Positions 54,232 to 63,781 of a DNA stretch of 64,000 nt are shown one piece after another. The position numbers were made by a program, and so were the translations under genes. The notes under the pieces are model-generated. The model made no database searches, was not told the origin of the DNA, and was given only the letters and a program-made list of their open reading frames with translations. The DNA is from Flavobacterium sp. CF136. Lineage in GTDB: Bacteria; Bacteroidota; Bacteroidia; Flavobacteriales; Flavobacteriaceae. Every line of letters starts with the position of its first letter. Position 1 is the first letter of the stretch. The DNA lies in NCBI RefSeq assembly GCF_000282055.1, contig NZ_AKJZ01000012.1, positions 62,001-126,000 on the forward strand. Reading direction: 5' to 3'.

Positions 54232-54807
54232 ATGGAATTATTTAATACTTTAAATGCTATTGTCACAATTGATGAACATCATTGGAATGAGATTTCTAAA
54301 TTGGCGGAGATTAGACATTTCAAAAGGAATGAATACTTCTTAAAAAAAGGAGATGCATGTACTATTATTGGATTTATTAAAAAAGGCAGTTTTAGATTTG
54401 TAATGCATAATGATGGAAATGAAAGAACTTTCGATATTTCAACAGAAAACGATTTTGTATCTGATTATTATGGAATCTTAAAATCAAGTCCTGCCTCCTT
54501 TGATATTATTGCCAATCAAAAATCAGAAGTAATTTGTCTTCCTACAGCAGATGTGCTTCAATTATTTGACACAGATATGGTGTATCAAAAAATAGGCAGG
54601 ACAGTTGCAGAAAATGAATTTTGCCTGCAGCATAAAAGGCTCATTTCGATGATGTATGATAGCCCACAAAAACGCTATGAAGATTTATTAGAAAAACATT
54701 CTGATAAAATTTCTAATTTACCACAGCATTTATTAGCAAATTATTTAGGAGTAACGAAAGAAACATTGAGCCGCATAAGATCCAGAATTGTAAAAAAAGC
54801 AACCTAA
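54232..54807 (+). CDS. Crp/Fnr-family transcriptional regulator
   Basis: A 191-residue regulator. The cyclic-nucleotide-binding-like barrel is at ~20-115 (FKRNEYFLKKGDACTIIGFI, KKGSFRFVMHNDGNERTF) and a helix dimerisation segment follows. The C-terminal winged helix holds LPQHLLANYLGVTKETLSRI as recognition region. The residues for cAMP binding and the Fnr Fe-S cysteines are not evident. It is typical of the many small Bacteroidota Crp/Fnr proteins without a known ligand. It is divergent from the DUF6268/HMA-like operon, which it may control. Confidence 0.92.
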   Translation: MELFNTLNAIVTIDEHHWNEISKLAEIRHFKRNEYFLKKGDACTIIGFIKKGSFRFVMHNDGNERTFDISTENDFVSDYYGILKSSPASFDIIANQKSEVICLPTADVLQLFDTDMVYQKIGRTVAENEFCLQHKRLISMMYDSPQKRYEDLLEKHSDKISNLPQHLLANYLGVTKETLSRIRSRIVKKAT

Positions 54808-54852
54808 TCAATTGATTTGCAACAGCATATCAAACAGTATTTGTATAAAAAA

Positions 54853-57411
54853 ATGAATCAGATAACCAGAGTAATTACAATCTTTCTTTTGTCAATGTCT
54901 ATTGCTCAGGCAAACAATTTTGTTTTTTCTCCAATTAATGTTTTACAAGGATTGAGTGATAATCAGATACGTTATATACTGCAGCTTCCTGACGGAAGGA
55001 TGGTTTTCAAAACAAGCGGTAATATTAATATCTATGATGGAGCACGTTTTAAATATATCCACCAAACTTCCCAACATATCTATCCATTAAAGGGTTATGA
55101 TGGTTTCTATCGGATCTATCAAAGTGGAGATTCTCTTCTTTGGATCAAAGACACTCATAAACTAATGTGTGTTGACCTTCGTACAGAAAAATATGTATCC
55201 CGGCTGGACTCTTATTTCAGAAAAAAAGGATTTAAACAGCCTGTTGAAGATCTTTTCATGGATTCAAACCAGCGATTATGGCTTCTGACATCCGGCAGAT
55301 TGTCACAATATAATTCTTCTGACTTTTTGAACATAGCGGCTAATCATGGGAAATTACAGGATTTAACATCTCAAAATAACAATCTATACCTGTTTTATAA
55401 TACTGGTGAGATTGTCTGTTATGATTTGAAAACAAAAAGAAAGCTTTACAGTAATGCTGCTTATCCGCCACAGCAACAAATGTTTTTTAAGAATACCTCA
55501 TTAGTGGTAAAAGGAAATAATGGTTTCTATCAATTGCGAAACGGAAGCAAAGGCGGTTTTTTCTTCTTTGATACCCGAAAACGTATTTGGAAAAAAATAC
55601 TCAAAACTGACTATACACTTAACACATTAATCGTTAATTCCAATGACACTGCATACATCAGTTGTACCAATGGTATATGGATAATTAATTGCCGGAATGG
55701 AGAAAAGCAATATCTTCCAACATTACAAAAAATTGACGGAAGTATTCTGGATACTGAGATAAGCACTCTCTTTTATGACAAACAAAATGGCTTATGGCTG
55801 GGAACCATTAATCAGGGGCTGCTTTATTACCATCCTTTCCGGTACAAATTCACTAACATAGGACGTTCATATTTCCATGAATCTTCTACAAAGGATATTA
55901 TAGTGCAAGCATTTGCCGAAGATCAGGCTGAAAATATATACGTTAAATCTCAATCGGCGATATATCGATATTCCTCTGTAAAAGGCAATAAGATATTGAC
56001 AGCCCTCTCCCCTTCTTCAGTACCAAAAGAAGTATTAAAAAAACTAAATCAAAATCACACGGCCTCACTTACGGATGTGCGACACTGGAAATGGACCGGA
56101 ACACAAGACGGCTTAAAGCTTTTTGACCCTGATAAAAAAGAAGAAAAAATCTTTTATACCAAAGATGGTTTGTCAAATAATTTTGTGCATGCCATATTGG
56201 AAGATCGCAACAATAATATCTGGGTAACGACCAGTTACGGAATAACGAAACTACAAATAGATTCCACAACTAGAAAAGTTCATTTGACCAGTTTCAGTTC
56301 AGATGAGGGAACACTAGAAGGAGAATATACCAATGGAGCAGCATTTGAAGCAACCGACGGCACCCTTTATTTTGGGGGCATCAATGGATTCAGTATATTG
56401 AATCCAGGTAACATGGCTGAGCAAAAACTACCCTTCAGGCCTGTCTTTACAAATCTGTTTTTGCGAGGAGAGAGAATCGAAGCAGGAAACAAATATGATG
56501 GTCGTATCATTATGCCGGAAACTGCACCATATACTAAGGACATAGAACTTTTTTATGATCAGAACTTCCTGACTTTTGAGTTTTCAGCCGTCAACTATAA
56601 AAATCCTTCTCAAACCTATTATCGTTATCAGCTGGAAGGCATCGATAATAATTGGAGGGAAACGTCTATTGGCAGACAAAATGAAAATACGGATATAGAT
56701 GGTATTCTTAAAACTTCCTATACCAATCTGCCTCCGGGAGAATATAAACTTAGGGTGATGGCTTCGGGCAACAATCGTCAATGGAACGGACCGGTTTCTG
56801 AATTGCATATAACCATTCATGCACCATGGTGGAAAACTACTGTTGCCTATATTCTGTTTACATCACTTTTCATAATTATGCTGAGCACAGGCATCTATTT
56901 ATATATTTATTATAACCGGAAAAAGCTTGAACGCAGTCACAAAGAAGACATCTTGTTGGTTCGTATTCGAAACCTGATAGAACAATGCGATTTTCTTCAG
57001 GCGGAAAATGAAACGTATCTTGCAAAAACAAATGTACACGCTGCCCAATCTGAGGATACCCACAATGAAAACCGGGCGGATACAGCATTTTTAGCACGGG
57101 CTTTGGAACAAGTAGAAAAGAATCTTGATGTTCCGGATTATTCTGTCGAGAAGCTTAGTCGTGATCTTTGCATGGACAGGACGGGTCTTTATCGTAAACT
57201 AATTGCATTATTAGATAAATCACCCTCTTTGTTTATTCGGAATATTCGTTTACAAAGAGCAGCCGGGTTAATTCTTGAAGGAGAACTCAGTATTACAGAG
57301 ATTACTGAAAAAGTAGGTTTTAGCAGTTCCAGCTACCTGAGCAAATGTTTTCAGGAAATGTACGGATGTCGTCCGTCGGAATACCCTGAAAAAATGAAGA
57401 AATCAACATAA
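54853..57411 (+). CDS. SusR-like membrane-spanning sensor regulator (propeller - Y_Y_Y - AraC HTH)
   Basis: About 852 residues. A signal or N-anchor (ITRVITIFLLSMSIAQA) precedes a periplasmic sensor: two-component propeller repeats (DNQIRYILQLPDGRMVFKTS, LFYDKQNGLWLGTINQGLLY, NNIWVTTSYGITKLQ) and a Y_Y_Y domain (QTYYRYQLEGIDNNW, GEYKLRVMASG). One transmembrane helix (TVAYILFTSLFIIMLSTGIY) is followed by a coiled segment and an AraC-type HTH (~750-850, FSSSSYLSKCFQEMYGCRPSEY). The kinase domain of hybrid two-component systems is missing; it should act directly, like SusR. The frame opens at TTG 54817, but ATG 54853 gives the signal. It probably controls the GH31 gene downstream. Confidence 0.92.
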   Translation: MNQITRVITIFLLSMSIAQANNFVFSPINVLQGLSDNQIRYILQLPDGRMVFKTSGNINIYDGARFKYIHQTSQHIYPLKGYDGFYRIYQSGDSLLWIKDTHKLMCVDLRTEKYVSRLDSYFRKKGFKQPVEDLFMDSNQRLWLLTSGRLSQYNSSDFLNIAANHGKLQDLTSQNNNLYLFYNTGEIVCYDLKTKRKLYSNAAYPPQQQMFFKNTSLVVKGNNGFYQLRNGSKGGFFFFDTRKRIWKKILKTDYTLNTLIVNSNDTAYISCTNGIWIINCRNGEKQYLPTLQKIDGSILDTEISTLFYDKQNGLWLGTINQGLLYYHPFRYKFTNIGRSYFHESSTKDIIVQAFAEDQAENIYVKSQSAIYRYSSVKGNKILTALSPSSVPKEVLKKLNQNHTASLTDVRHWKWTGTQDGLKLFDPDKKEEKIFYTKDGLSNNFVHAILEDRNNNIWVTTSYGITKLQIDSTTRKVHLTSFSSDEGTLEGEYTNGAAFEATDGTLYFGGINGFSILNPGNMAEQKLPFRPVFTNLFLRGERIEAGNKYDGRIIMPETAPYTKDIELFYDQNFLTFEFSAVNYKNPSQTYYRYQLEGIDNNWRETSIGRQNENTDIDGILKTSYTNLPPGEYKLRVMASGNNRQWNGPVSELHITIHAPWWKTTVAYILFTSLFIIMLSTGIYLYIYYNRKKLERSHKEDILLVRIRNLIEQCDFLQAENETYLAKTNVHAAQSEDTHNENRADTAFLARALEQVEKNLDVPDYSVEKLSRDLCMDRTGLYRKLIALLDKSPSLFIRNIRLQRAAGLILEGELSITEITEKVGFSSSSYLSKCFQEMYGCRPSEYPEKMKKST

Positions 57412-57435
57412 TTGCTGTTTATTTCAACATGGTTG

Positions 57436-57468
57436 TTGTCGCATTTTGTTTACTGTTGGATACTTTTG
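57436..57468 (+). promoter_or_regulatory. Candidate promoter of the GH31 gene
   Basis: TTG at 57436-57438 and TACTTTTG (TAnnTTTG) at 57461-57468, 22 bp apart, 29 bp before the ATG. It is in the short gap after the SusR-like gene and implies a separate transcript. Confidence 0.6.
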
Positions 57469-57497
57469 ACAGTAAGAACCACATATAATTAACAATT

Positions 57498-59846
57498 ATG
57501 AAATTTTATAAAAAAACCTGCCTTTTAATGGTCTTCGTAACATTTTTGGCAATGAGCGGAAACGCTCAAACTATCCAGCCAACAAAACAAGGAGTGAAAT
57601 TTTCTGTACAGGACCAGGATATTCAAATCGAATTCTACTCGAATAATATTGTACGGGTGTACAAAACTCCCAAAGCTGTCCCTTATGACAAAAAAAGTTT
57701 GTCTGTTGTCAAATCTCCCGAAACAACCTCAATAAAATTTGAGAAAAAAGGGAACAACACTTTATTAAAAAGCAATGCTGTCCAGGTTGAAGTTAATCCT
57801 GAAACCGGTGGCATTTCCTTTTATGATACATCCGGAAAATTGCTCCTTAAAGATAAGGATCATGGCGCGCAATTTTCTCCATTAGATGATGCGGGTACTC
57901 CGTCTTATACTGTCCGGGAAGGCTTTTTACTTGACAAAGACGAGGCTGTGTATGGTGTCGGACAGATTATGGATAATAAATTTAATCGCCGCAACTCGTC
58001 GCATCATATGCAAAATGAAAATATGTCAACTTACTCTCCGTATTTTATGTCTGTGAAAGGATATGGTGTTTTTTGGGATAATTATTCTATTTCGGAATTT
58101 AACGATAATCCACAAGAACTTTCCTTCGAAGGTTTGGGGCATTGTTCTGATTATTATTTTATGTATGGAAAAAATGCCGACGGGGTTATTTCTCAAGTTC
58201 GTGATCTGACAGGCAAAGCTCCTATGCTTCCTTTATGGGCCTATGGTTTTTTCCAAAGTAAAGAACGTTACCATACACAAGACGAAAGTCTGAACGTATT
58301 AAAAAAATACCGTGCACTCAAAGTCCCTCTTGATGTGGTAATTCAGGATTGGCGTTACTGGCCGGAACATAACAAGACCGACAGTACATGGAATTCACAA
58401 AGTTTTGACAAGGAAAGATTTCCAAATCCTAAGGAATGGGCAAATGAAATTCATAAGCTGCATGCAAAACTATTGATCGTTACCTGGCCCGGATTTGGTC
58501 CCAAGACAGAACAGCGTAAAGAATTTGACAGTAAGAAAATGATAATCAACTTTGATACGTGGCCGCCAAACAGCGGGGCACGACCTTATGATGTATACAA
58601 TCCTGAAGCCCTGAATATTTATTGGCGTTACCTCAACAAAGGAATATTCAGCTATATTGGAAATGATGGCTGGTGGCTCGATTCAACAGAACCTGATCAT
58701 ATAAACAAAAAAGAATCTGATTTTACACTTCCAACTTATCTGGGTACGTATCGCAGTGTAAAGAATGCCTATAGTATGATGCATAATAAAGGAATTGCAA
58801 CTAACCAACGTGCAACAAACGGCAACATTCGTCCGGTAATACTAACCAGATCAGGATTTATTGGTCAACAGCTTTATGGCTCCAATACCTGGAGCGGTGA
58901 TGTGGTTTCCTCCTGGGAAATGCTTGAGAAACAAATCCCTGCAGCATTGAACTATACTTTGATGGGGATTCCTAACTGGAATAGCGATATTGGAGGCTTT
59001 TTTGCTGATCGCTGGAAAAAAGACGGAGGCAATAAAAGCCCGGAATTTCAGGAATTATATGTCCGTTGGATGCAGTTTGGTACCTTCTGTCCAATGATGC
59101 GTTCACATGGAACTGATCTTCCCCGTGAGATCTGGAACTTTGGTGATCGCGGAACATGGTGTTTTGATGCACAGGAAAAATCTATTAAGCTGCGTTATAA
59201 ATTATTACCGTATATCTACAGTACATCCTGGGATGTCAGTCACAATAACGGAACATTCATGCGTCCGTTGATTATGGATTTTGCGGCAGATAAAGAAACA
59301 CATAACATTGGTAATGAGTATTTGTTCGGTCACTCCCTTCTGGTGGCTCCCGTAACCCAATATAAAGCAAAAACATGGCCTGTTTATCTGCCACAAGGAA
59401 GTGATTGGTATAATTTCTGGACAAATGAATACTTTAAGGGAGGACAAACAATCAAAACCGATACACCTATAGATATGGTGCCCCTCTACGTCAAAGCAGG
59501 TTCCATTCTTCCTTTTGGACCGGAAGTACAATATTCTACTGAAAAAAAGTGGGATAATCTTGAAATTCGTATTTATCCGGGAGCCGATGGTGAATTTGTA
59601 TTGTACGAAGATGAAAATGATAATTTCAACTACGAAAAAGGAATCTATTCGACTATCAAATTCAAATGGAATGACACAGCAAAAACACTTACTATAGAAA
59701 ACAGACAAGGCAATTTTGCCGGTATGCTAAAATCCCGTAAGTTTAAAGTTGCCATTGCCGGCCATAATCAGGCAATAGCTGATACTCCTGCAAAACCAAT
59801 TAAGACTATTTCATACAATGGAAAAGAAACAGTTATAAAACTTTAA
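57498..59846 (+). CDS. Secreted glycoside hydrolase family 31 (alpha-xylosidase/alpha-glucosidase type)
   Basis: A 782-residue GH31. The signal ends SGNAQ near residue 24. An N-terminal beta-domain (25-240) is followed by the (beta/alpha)8 barrel with nucleophile Asp395 in GWWLDSTEPD and acid/base Asp468 in WSGDVVSSW. C-terminal beta domains hold LFGHSLLVAPV and MVPLYVKAGSILPFGP. The stretch IQDWRYWPEHNKTDSTWNS and the WWLDSTEP motif are close to alpha-xylosidases, though alpha-glucosidase activity cannot be excluded. It stands behind a SusR-like regulator, so it may be induced by its own oligosaccharide. Confidence 0.93.
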   Translation: MKFYKKTCLLMVFVTFLAMSGNAQTIQPTKQGVKFSVQDQDIQIEFYSNNIVRVYKTPKAVPYDKKSLSVVKSPETTSIKFEKKGNNTLLKSNAVQVEVNPETGGISFYDTSGKLLLKDKDHGAQFSPLDDAGTPSYTVREGFLLDKDEAVYGVGQIMDNKFNRRNSSHHMQNENMSTYSPYFMSVKGYGVFWDNYSISEFNDNPQELSFEGLGHCSDYYFMYGKNADGVISQVRDLTGKAPMLPLWAYGFFQSKERYHTQDESLNVLKKYRALKVPLDVVIQDWRYWPEHNKTDSTWNSQSFDKERFPNPKEWANEIHKLHAKLLIVTWPGFGPKTEQRKEFDSKKMIINFDTWPPNSGARPYDVYNPEALNIYWRYLNKGIFSYIGNDGWWLDSTEPDHINKKESDFTLPTYLGTYRSVKNAYSMMHNKGIATNQRATNGNIRPVILTRSGFIGQQLYGSNTWSGDVVSSWEMLEKQIPAALNYTLMGIPNWNSDIGGFFADRWKKDGGNKSPEFQELYVRWMQFGTFCPMMRSHGTDLPREIWNFGDRGTWCFDAQEKSIKLRYKLLPYIYSTSWDVSHNNGTFMRPLIMDFAADKETHNIGNEYLFGHSLLVAPVTQYKAKTWPVYLPQGSDWYNFWTNEYFKGGQTIKTDTPIDMVPLYVKAGSILPFGPEVQYSTEKKWDNLEIRIYPGADGEFVLYEDENDNFNYEKGIYSTIKFKWNDTAKTLTIENRQGNFAGMLKSRKFKVAIAGHNQAIADTPAKPIKTISYNGKETVIKL

Positions 59847-59867
59847 GGGATTTTTTCCACAAACCAA

Positions 59868-59904
59868 AAAAAGCCTTTAAAATCAGTGATTTTAAAGGCT
59901 TTTT
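59868..59904 (+). terminator. Terminator of the GH31 gene
   Basis: AAAAAGCCTTTAAAATCA (59868-59885) pairs with TGATTTTAAAGGCTTTTT (59887-59904). A few inner pairs must open for the loop. It ends in a T-run and begins 21 bp after the stop. Confidence 0.9.
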
Positions 59905-59950
59905 AAATTTTAGCTTTAAAAGATCAATTAAATTTAAAAAACATACCATC

Positions 59951-59985
59951 AAATCGAAATATCTCGATTTAATGATTTAAATTTG
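59951..59985 (+). promoter_or_regulatory. ArsR-type operator and -7 element before the ArsR gene
   Basis: AAATCGA-N6-TCGATTT (59951-59970) is a perfect 7-bp palindrome of the kind bound by ArsR-family dimers. TAAATTTG (59978-59985) fits the -7 consensus and lies only 3 bp before the ATG at 59989, which would give a leaderless or almost leaderless transcript. The operator would cover the space between -33 and -7, so repression is likely. Confidence 0.55.
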
Positions 59986-59988
59986 ATT

Positions 59989-60291
59989 ATGGATTTTATA
60001 GAAATAAATAAAGTATTATCAAACAAAGTGCGAATTGATATTCTTCATTGGCTTAAAACCCCCGAAGAAAATTTTCCACAGCAAGTAAATGTGCCCGATT
60101 TTAGCGATGGAGTTTGTGTTTGCCATATTCAGGATAAAACAGGTTTGTCTCAATCTACAATTTCACATTATCTCACAATGATGCATAAAGTAGATCTCGT
60201 AATTGCTAAAAGAATAGGGAAATGGACATATTACAAAAGAAATGAAGAAGAAATTCTGAACTATATAAATTCATTAAAAAAGGAACTTTAA
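59989..60291 (+). CDS. ArsR-family winged-helix transcriptional regulator
   Basis: A 100-residue wHTH protein. NKVLSNKVRIDILHWLKTPE opens the domain, GVCVCHIQDKTGLSQSTISHYL is the recognition region with a Cys-Val-Cys pair as in metal- or thiol-sensing ArsR members, then KRIGKWTYYKRNEE forms the wing. The start ATG 59989 is preferred to the TTG at 59983, which lies inside the -7 element. The cysteines suggest a ligand, but the downstream gene is a proline dehydrogenase, not a metal pump. Confidence 0.9.
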   Translation: MDFIEINKVLSNKVRIDILHWLKTPEENFPQQVNVPDFSDGVCVCHIQDKTGLSQSTISHYLTMMHKVDLVIAKRIGKWTYYKRNEEEILNYINSLKKEL

Positions 60292-60320
60292 CTTTATTTA
60301 AAAAAACAAAGAACACTATA

Positions 60321-61274
60321 ATGATGGAACAGGAATTACTTTTAATGGGAGCTCAGGCGCTACGAAAAATTGCGATGAATACTGAAGCAAAAGAATTTAT
60401 TCTTTCTAATGATATATTATTTAAAACAATTAAAAAAGCAGCAGACAGATATATTGGCGGTGAAACACTTGAGGAAACAATTCTTAAAGTTAAGGATCAA
60501 AACAAACAGGATTTTAAGTGTTCGATAGAATTCATGGGAGAAAATACGCTAACTGAAAAGGAAGCAAATGAAGCCACTAATGAATTTATTACCATAGCTC
60601 AGGAGATTAAAAAACAAAAACTTAATTCGACTTTTTCACTTGATCTTTCTCATATAGGTTTAGCGATATCAAAGGATTTGTGTTTAAATAATTTAGCCTT
60701 AATATGTAAGGAAGCTGAAAAAGATAATATTGAAGTAACTATAAGCGCAGAAGGTGTAGAAAGAACCGATGCCATAATTGAAACCTATAAAACAATTTCA
60801 AAAACCTACGCAAACGTTTCTATAACATTACAGGCCTATTTGCATAGGTCAAAAGATGATTTTAAAGATTTAATTCGGGAGAATGGCAGAATCAGGATGG
60901 TAAAAGGCGCTTTTGAAACACCTCAGCATCTTTCTATTCCCAGAGGAAAGGAATTAGATGAGAGATATCTTTATTTTGTTGATCAATTATTGTCCCAAAA
61001 CCATAAATGCTCAATCGGAACGCATCATCATGAAATTCAGCAGGAGGCGGTGAAATTAATTCAGCATTATAATACTAATCCCGAAATTTATGAATTTGAA
61101 AGTTTATATGGCATTCAGACTGAGCAGCTGATAAATTTAAAAAACCAGGGTTATCCAACAAAATTATACTTTGTTTATGGCAAAGAATGGTACCTCTATT
61201 TATGCAACAGAATAGCCGAATATCCCATGAATTTATTTCGGGCTTTACATGATATTGCAGAAGTTAAGAACTAA
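60321..61274 (+). CDS. Proline dehydrogenase family protein
   Basis: A 317-residue FAD enzyme of the PRODH (PutA N-terminal) fold. Core features are RIRMVKGAFETP (flavin and substrate region), SIGTHHHEIQQEA, FESLYGIQTEQL and YGKEWYLYLCNRIAEYP, with the conserved R..E..P for proline binding. It should oxidise proline to pyrroline-5-carboxylate and pass electrons to quinone. It is shorter than the main proline dehydrogenases of this group, so a second specialised form is possible. It follows the ArsR gene by 29 bp, probably in one operon. Confidence 0.9.
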   Translation: MMEQELLLMGAQALRKIAMNTEAKEFILSNDILFKTIKKAADRYIGGETLEETILKVKDQNKQDFKCSIEFMGENTLTEKEANEATNEFITIAQEIKKQKLNSTFSLDLSHIGLAISKDLCLNNLALICKEAEKDNIEVTISAEGVERTDAIIETYKTISKTYANVSITLQAYLHRSKDDFKDLIRENGRIRMVKGAFETPQHLSIPRGKELDERYLYFVDQLLSQNHKCSIGTHHHEIQQEAVKLIQHYNTNPEIYEFESLYGIQTEQLINLKNQGYPTKLYFVYGKEWYLYLCNRIAEYPMNLFRALHDIAEVKN

Positions 61275-61305
61275 AAAAAATACTTTCATATTTCAATAAA
61301 AAACA

Positions 61306-61337
61306 AACCCCTATTTTAATTCAATAAAATAGGGGTT
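61306..61337. terminator. Bidirectional terminator between proline dehydrogenase and GH5
   Basis: AACCCCTATTTT (61306-61317) pairs perfectly with AAAATAGGGGTT (61326-61337), loop 8. It lies between convergent genes and can serve both. Confidence 0.85.
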
Positions 61338-61358
61338 AAATATTAATTGGAGAATAAC

Positions 61359-62420
61359 TTAATTAAGTCCCCATCCATATCTTAATCTAAATACTCCCGA
61401 AGAGTTTACCGTTTGTAACGTAATGGCAGTACCACTACCCCCTCGTCTTTGAAGGCTATAAGAATCATTATCTCTTAATCCCGGCCAGTAAACGCTGGCA
61501 ATTTTATCGGTTCTGCATACATCACTGGTAGATACAATATACGCTATTTCATTGTCAGACTGTGATCCGTTTTGGTAATCTTTACCTGAATTCATAGTTG
61601 CACCAAATTCAGTAATAACAGTACGGGCACCATAATTTCCGATTCTATTACGCCAATCAGTACGCCATGCTGCTGCGGTGCGTGTAGCCCAAAATGCATA
61701 GTTGTGCAATGATAATAAACAACTGGTAAAACGACTATCAGCTCCAACACCTTTTACATCCTCGCTATATCCGGTTCCTGATAATAGTATTCTACCCCTT
61801 GGCACACCTGGATATCTTGAAAGAAATTCGGCATAAATAGGTGTTAATTGACTCAATGTATAACCATATGGCTCATTAAAGACTTCAAAATAAACTCTGC
61901 TGTTACCACTATATTTATTTACTACAGTTGACCACATATTCCAAAACTTAGTCGTGTCATCTATTTTCCCATCTCTTGCCGAGGAAGACTCCCAACAAGC
62001 TATAATCACGTTCCATCCTTTGCTGGTTGCCATGTCAATAACAGCATTATAACTATTCCACCAGCTTTCTGAAACTGATGGCGGATTGATTGGAATACGA
62101 ACGGTATTTACTCCATTAATATTAGTTGTAAAAGCATTTAAAACAGAATTAGTTTTTGCTGAAACTGTGGCATAACTATCGCCAGCTTCCAAACCGGACG
62201 GAATTACCCAGCCATCAACAAAATTATCCCTGCCATCTGCCCAGTTTACACCTGCTATACCGTTAACACCAAGAGATTTACCTGTAGGACTAGGTTGTGC
62301 AACTGCTGCATTAGCTACTTCCGCCTGTTCGGTTTCGGTATAAGACTCATTTTGAGTACAAGAATTTAATGATCCCAATAAGACCGCTCCTAAAAATAAA
62401 AAGGAATTTAGTTTTTTCAT
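61359..62420 (-). CDS. Glycoside hydrolase family 5 (cellulase-like) lipoprotein
   Basis: A 353-residue enzyme. Lipobox LNSC places the lipid at Cys21, so it is envelope-anchored, probably on the surface. The GH5 barrel starts near GVNGIAGVNWADG; acid/base Glu183 is in FEVFNEPYG and nucleophile Glu271 in VITEFGAT; HNYAFWA carries the substrate-site His. The C-terminus (TLQTVNSSGVFRLRYGWG) is a short beta extension. Activity on cellulose, mannan or other beta-glucans cannot be told apart. It is a single gene. Confidence 0.92.
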   Translation of the reverse strand: MKKLNSFLFLGAVLLGSLNSCTQNESYTETEQAEVANAAVAQPSPTGKSLGVNGIAGVNWADGRDNFVDGWVIPSGLEAGDSYATVSAKTNSVLNAFTTNINGVNTVRIPINPPSVSESWWNSYNAVIDMATSKGWNVIIACWESSSARDGKIDDTTKFWNMWSTVVNKYSGNSRVYFEVFNEPYGYTLSQLTPIYAEFLSRYPGVPRGRILLSGTGYSEDVKGVGADSRFTSCLLSLHNYAFWATRTAAAWRTDWRNRIGNYGARTVITEFGATMNSGKDYQNGSQSDNEIAYIVSTSDVCRTDKIASVYWPGLRDNDSYSLQRRGGSGTAITLQTVNSSGVFRLRYGWGLN

Positions 62421-62452
62421 AAAATAAGATATTTAATGTTAAAAATGAAAGC

Positions 62453-62480
62453 CAAAAATATGCTTATTTTACCCACTCAA
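62453..62480 (-). promoter_or_regulatory. Candidate promoter of the GH5 gene
   Basis: On the minus strand: TTG at 62480-62478, a 17-bp spacer, then TATTTTTG (62460-62453). The -7 element ends 32 bp before the ATG at 62420. Confidence 0.55.
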
Positions 62481-62803
62481 CAGGGGATGAAATTGAAAAA
62501 TTAAGGGGGCAGTTTTGCCATTTTTTAATAATTAAACAATTTAAATGTTAATTTTTTTAATTAATACATATTACATAACATATTTTTTATGTTTTTAATT
62601 TTTACATATTATTTAAATTTTACTATTAAAAACAACAAATAACTAATATTTTACATTGTTTTTTAAAAATACTTTACAAATAACACAACCATTAAAGCTT
62701 AACCATTTTAGAATTTAAGTAATAATCGATGTATTTCCTGTATCGTCCATTAACAGGAAAAGATCGATCAATTTTTCAGTCAATGTTGTTCGCAACCCTA
62801 AAG
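62481..62803. other. AT-rich intergenic region between GH5 and oxyR
   Basis: About 320 bp without a gene. A small inverted repeat TTTCCTGT-N11-ACAGGAAA (62734-62760) lies downstream of oxyR and may be a weak terminator for it. Nothing else was seen. Confidence 0.55.
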
Positions 62804-63742
62804 CTATTTGACAGGTATAACACACATATCCTTTTTCAACAGCATCGTTTCCGGAATAGTGGCAAGTATAGATTTTTTTAATGCATCAATCATACTCTTT
62901 TTAGTGAAATGACGATAATAAACCAAGCCAATTTCCCTAACCGGGAATGGAGATACAAAAGTGCTTATTTTAGATTTTTGATTTTCAGTAAGGGTAAGAA
63001 CCGATAATCCCGGCAATATTGTTGTTCCCATGTTTAAATCTACCATCTGTTTTAAAGTTTCAATGCTTCCGGATTGATAATCCAATTTTAAAGCTGAATT
63101 ATCCTTAACTCTTAACTCACATAAGTTTATAACCTGATTTCGGAGGCAATGCCCTTCTTCCAATAATAAAAGTTCATTCATATTTATATCTTCAGGAAGA
63201 ATATATTTTTTTTTCTTACCTGAAGAATTCAGTTTCCCATAATGATAAAACTCTTCATAAAATAAGTTTTCTTCCTTCAAATCTTTATCAAGCAGCGGAA
63301 TTGCCAAGATGGCCACATCAATGTGTCCTTCTTTTAATTTTTCTTTGATTTTCTCTGTTGTTAATTCATTGATAATTAATTTAACCTCTTTATATGTTTC
63401 CATAAAATGCTGTATAAACAGAGGCAATAAATATGGAGCCAATGACGGAATAATTCCAATTCTCAATTCTCCTTTTATTTCACCGGTATTTTCACTAATT
63501 ATATCCCGAATCCTATTCGTTTCCTGTAAGGCAATTTTAGCCTGCCCTATTATTTTCTTTCCAATATCTGTTGGCTGAACCGGATGTTTACTCCTGTCAA
63601 ATAAGATAACATTTAACTCTTCTTCCAGTTTTTTAATCATACCGCTTAAAGTCGCCTGGGTAATAAAGCAAGCTTCGGAAGCTTTCAAAAAGTGACGGTG
63701 TTTATCTAATGCTACTATATATTCTAATTGCTGTATATTCAT
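62804..63742 (-). CDS. oxyR: Hydrogen-peroxide-sensing LysR-family regulator OxyR
   Basis: A 312-residue LysR regulator. The HTH is near the start (FLKASEACFITQATLSGMIK). The regulatory domain contains EEGHCLRNQVINLC with Cys199 and Cys208 at exactly the E. coli OxyR positions, the pair that forms the peroxide-induced disulfide. LDYQSGSIETLKQMVDLNMG is a further OxyR feature. It is divergent from a catalase, the classic OxyR target. Confidence 0.96.
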   Translation of the reverse strand: MNIQQLEYIVALDKHRHFLKASEACFITQATLSGMIKKLEEELNVILFDRSKHPVQPTDIGKKIIGQAKIALQETNRIRDIISENTGEIKGELRIGIIPSLAPYLLPLFIQHFMETYKEVKLIINELTTEKIKEKLKEGHIDVAILAIPLLDKDLKEENLFYEEFYHYGKLNSSGKKKKYILPEDINMNELLLLEEGHCLRNQVINLCELRVKDNSALKLDYQSGSIETLKQMVDLNMGTTILPGLSVLTLTENQKSKISTFVSPFPVREIGLVYYRHFTKKSMIDALKKSILATIPETMLLKKDMCVIPVK

Positions 63743-63781
63743 TTGTTAGTTTTTACCTATATCATGTTAGTTAAAATCAGT

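Noticed and set aside
59205..59708. 167-aa minus-strand frame
   Set aside because: Antisense of the C-terminal part of the GH31 gene; no homology recognised.
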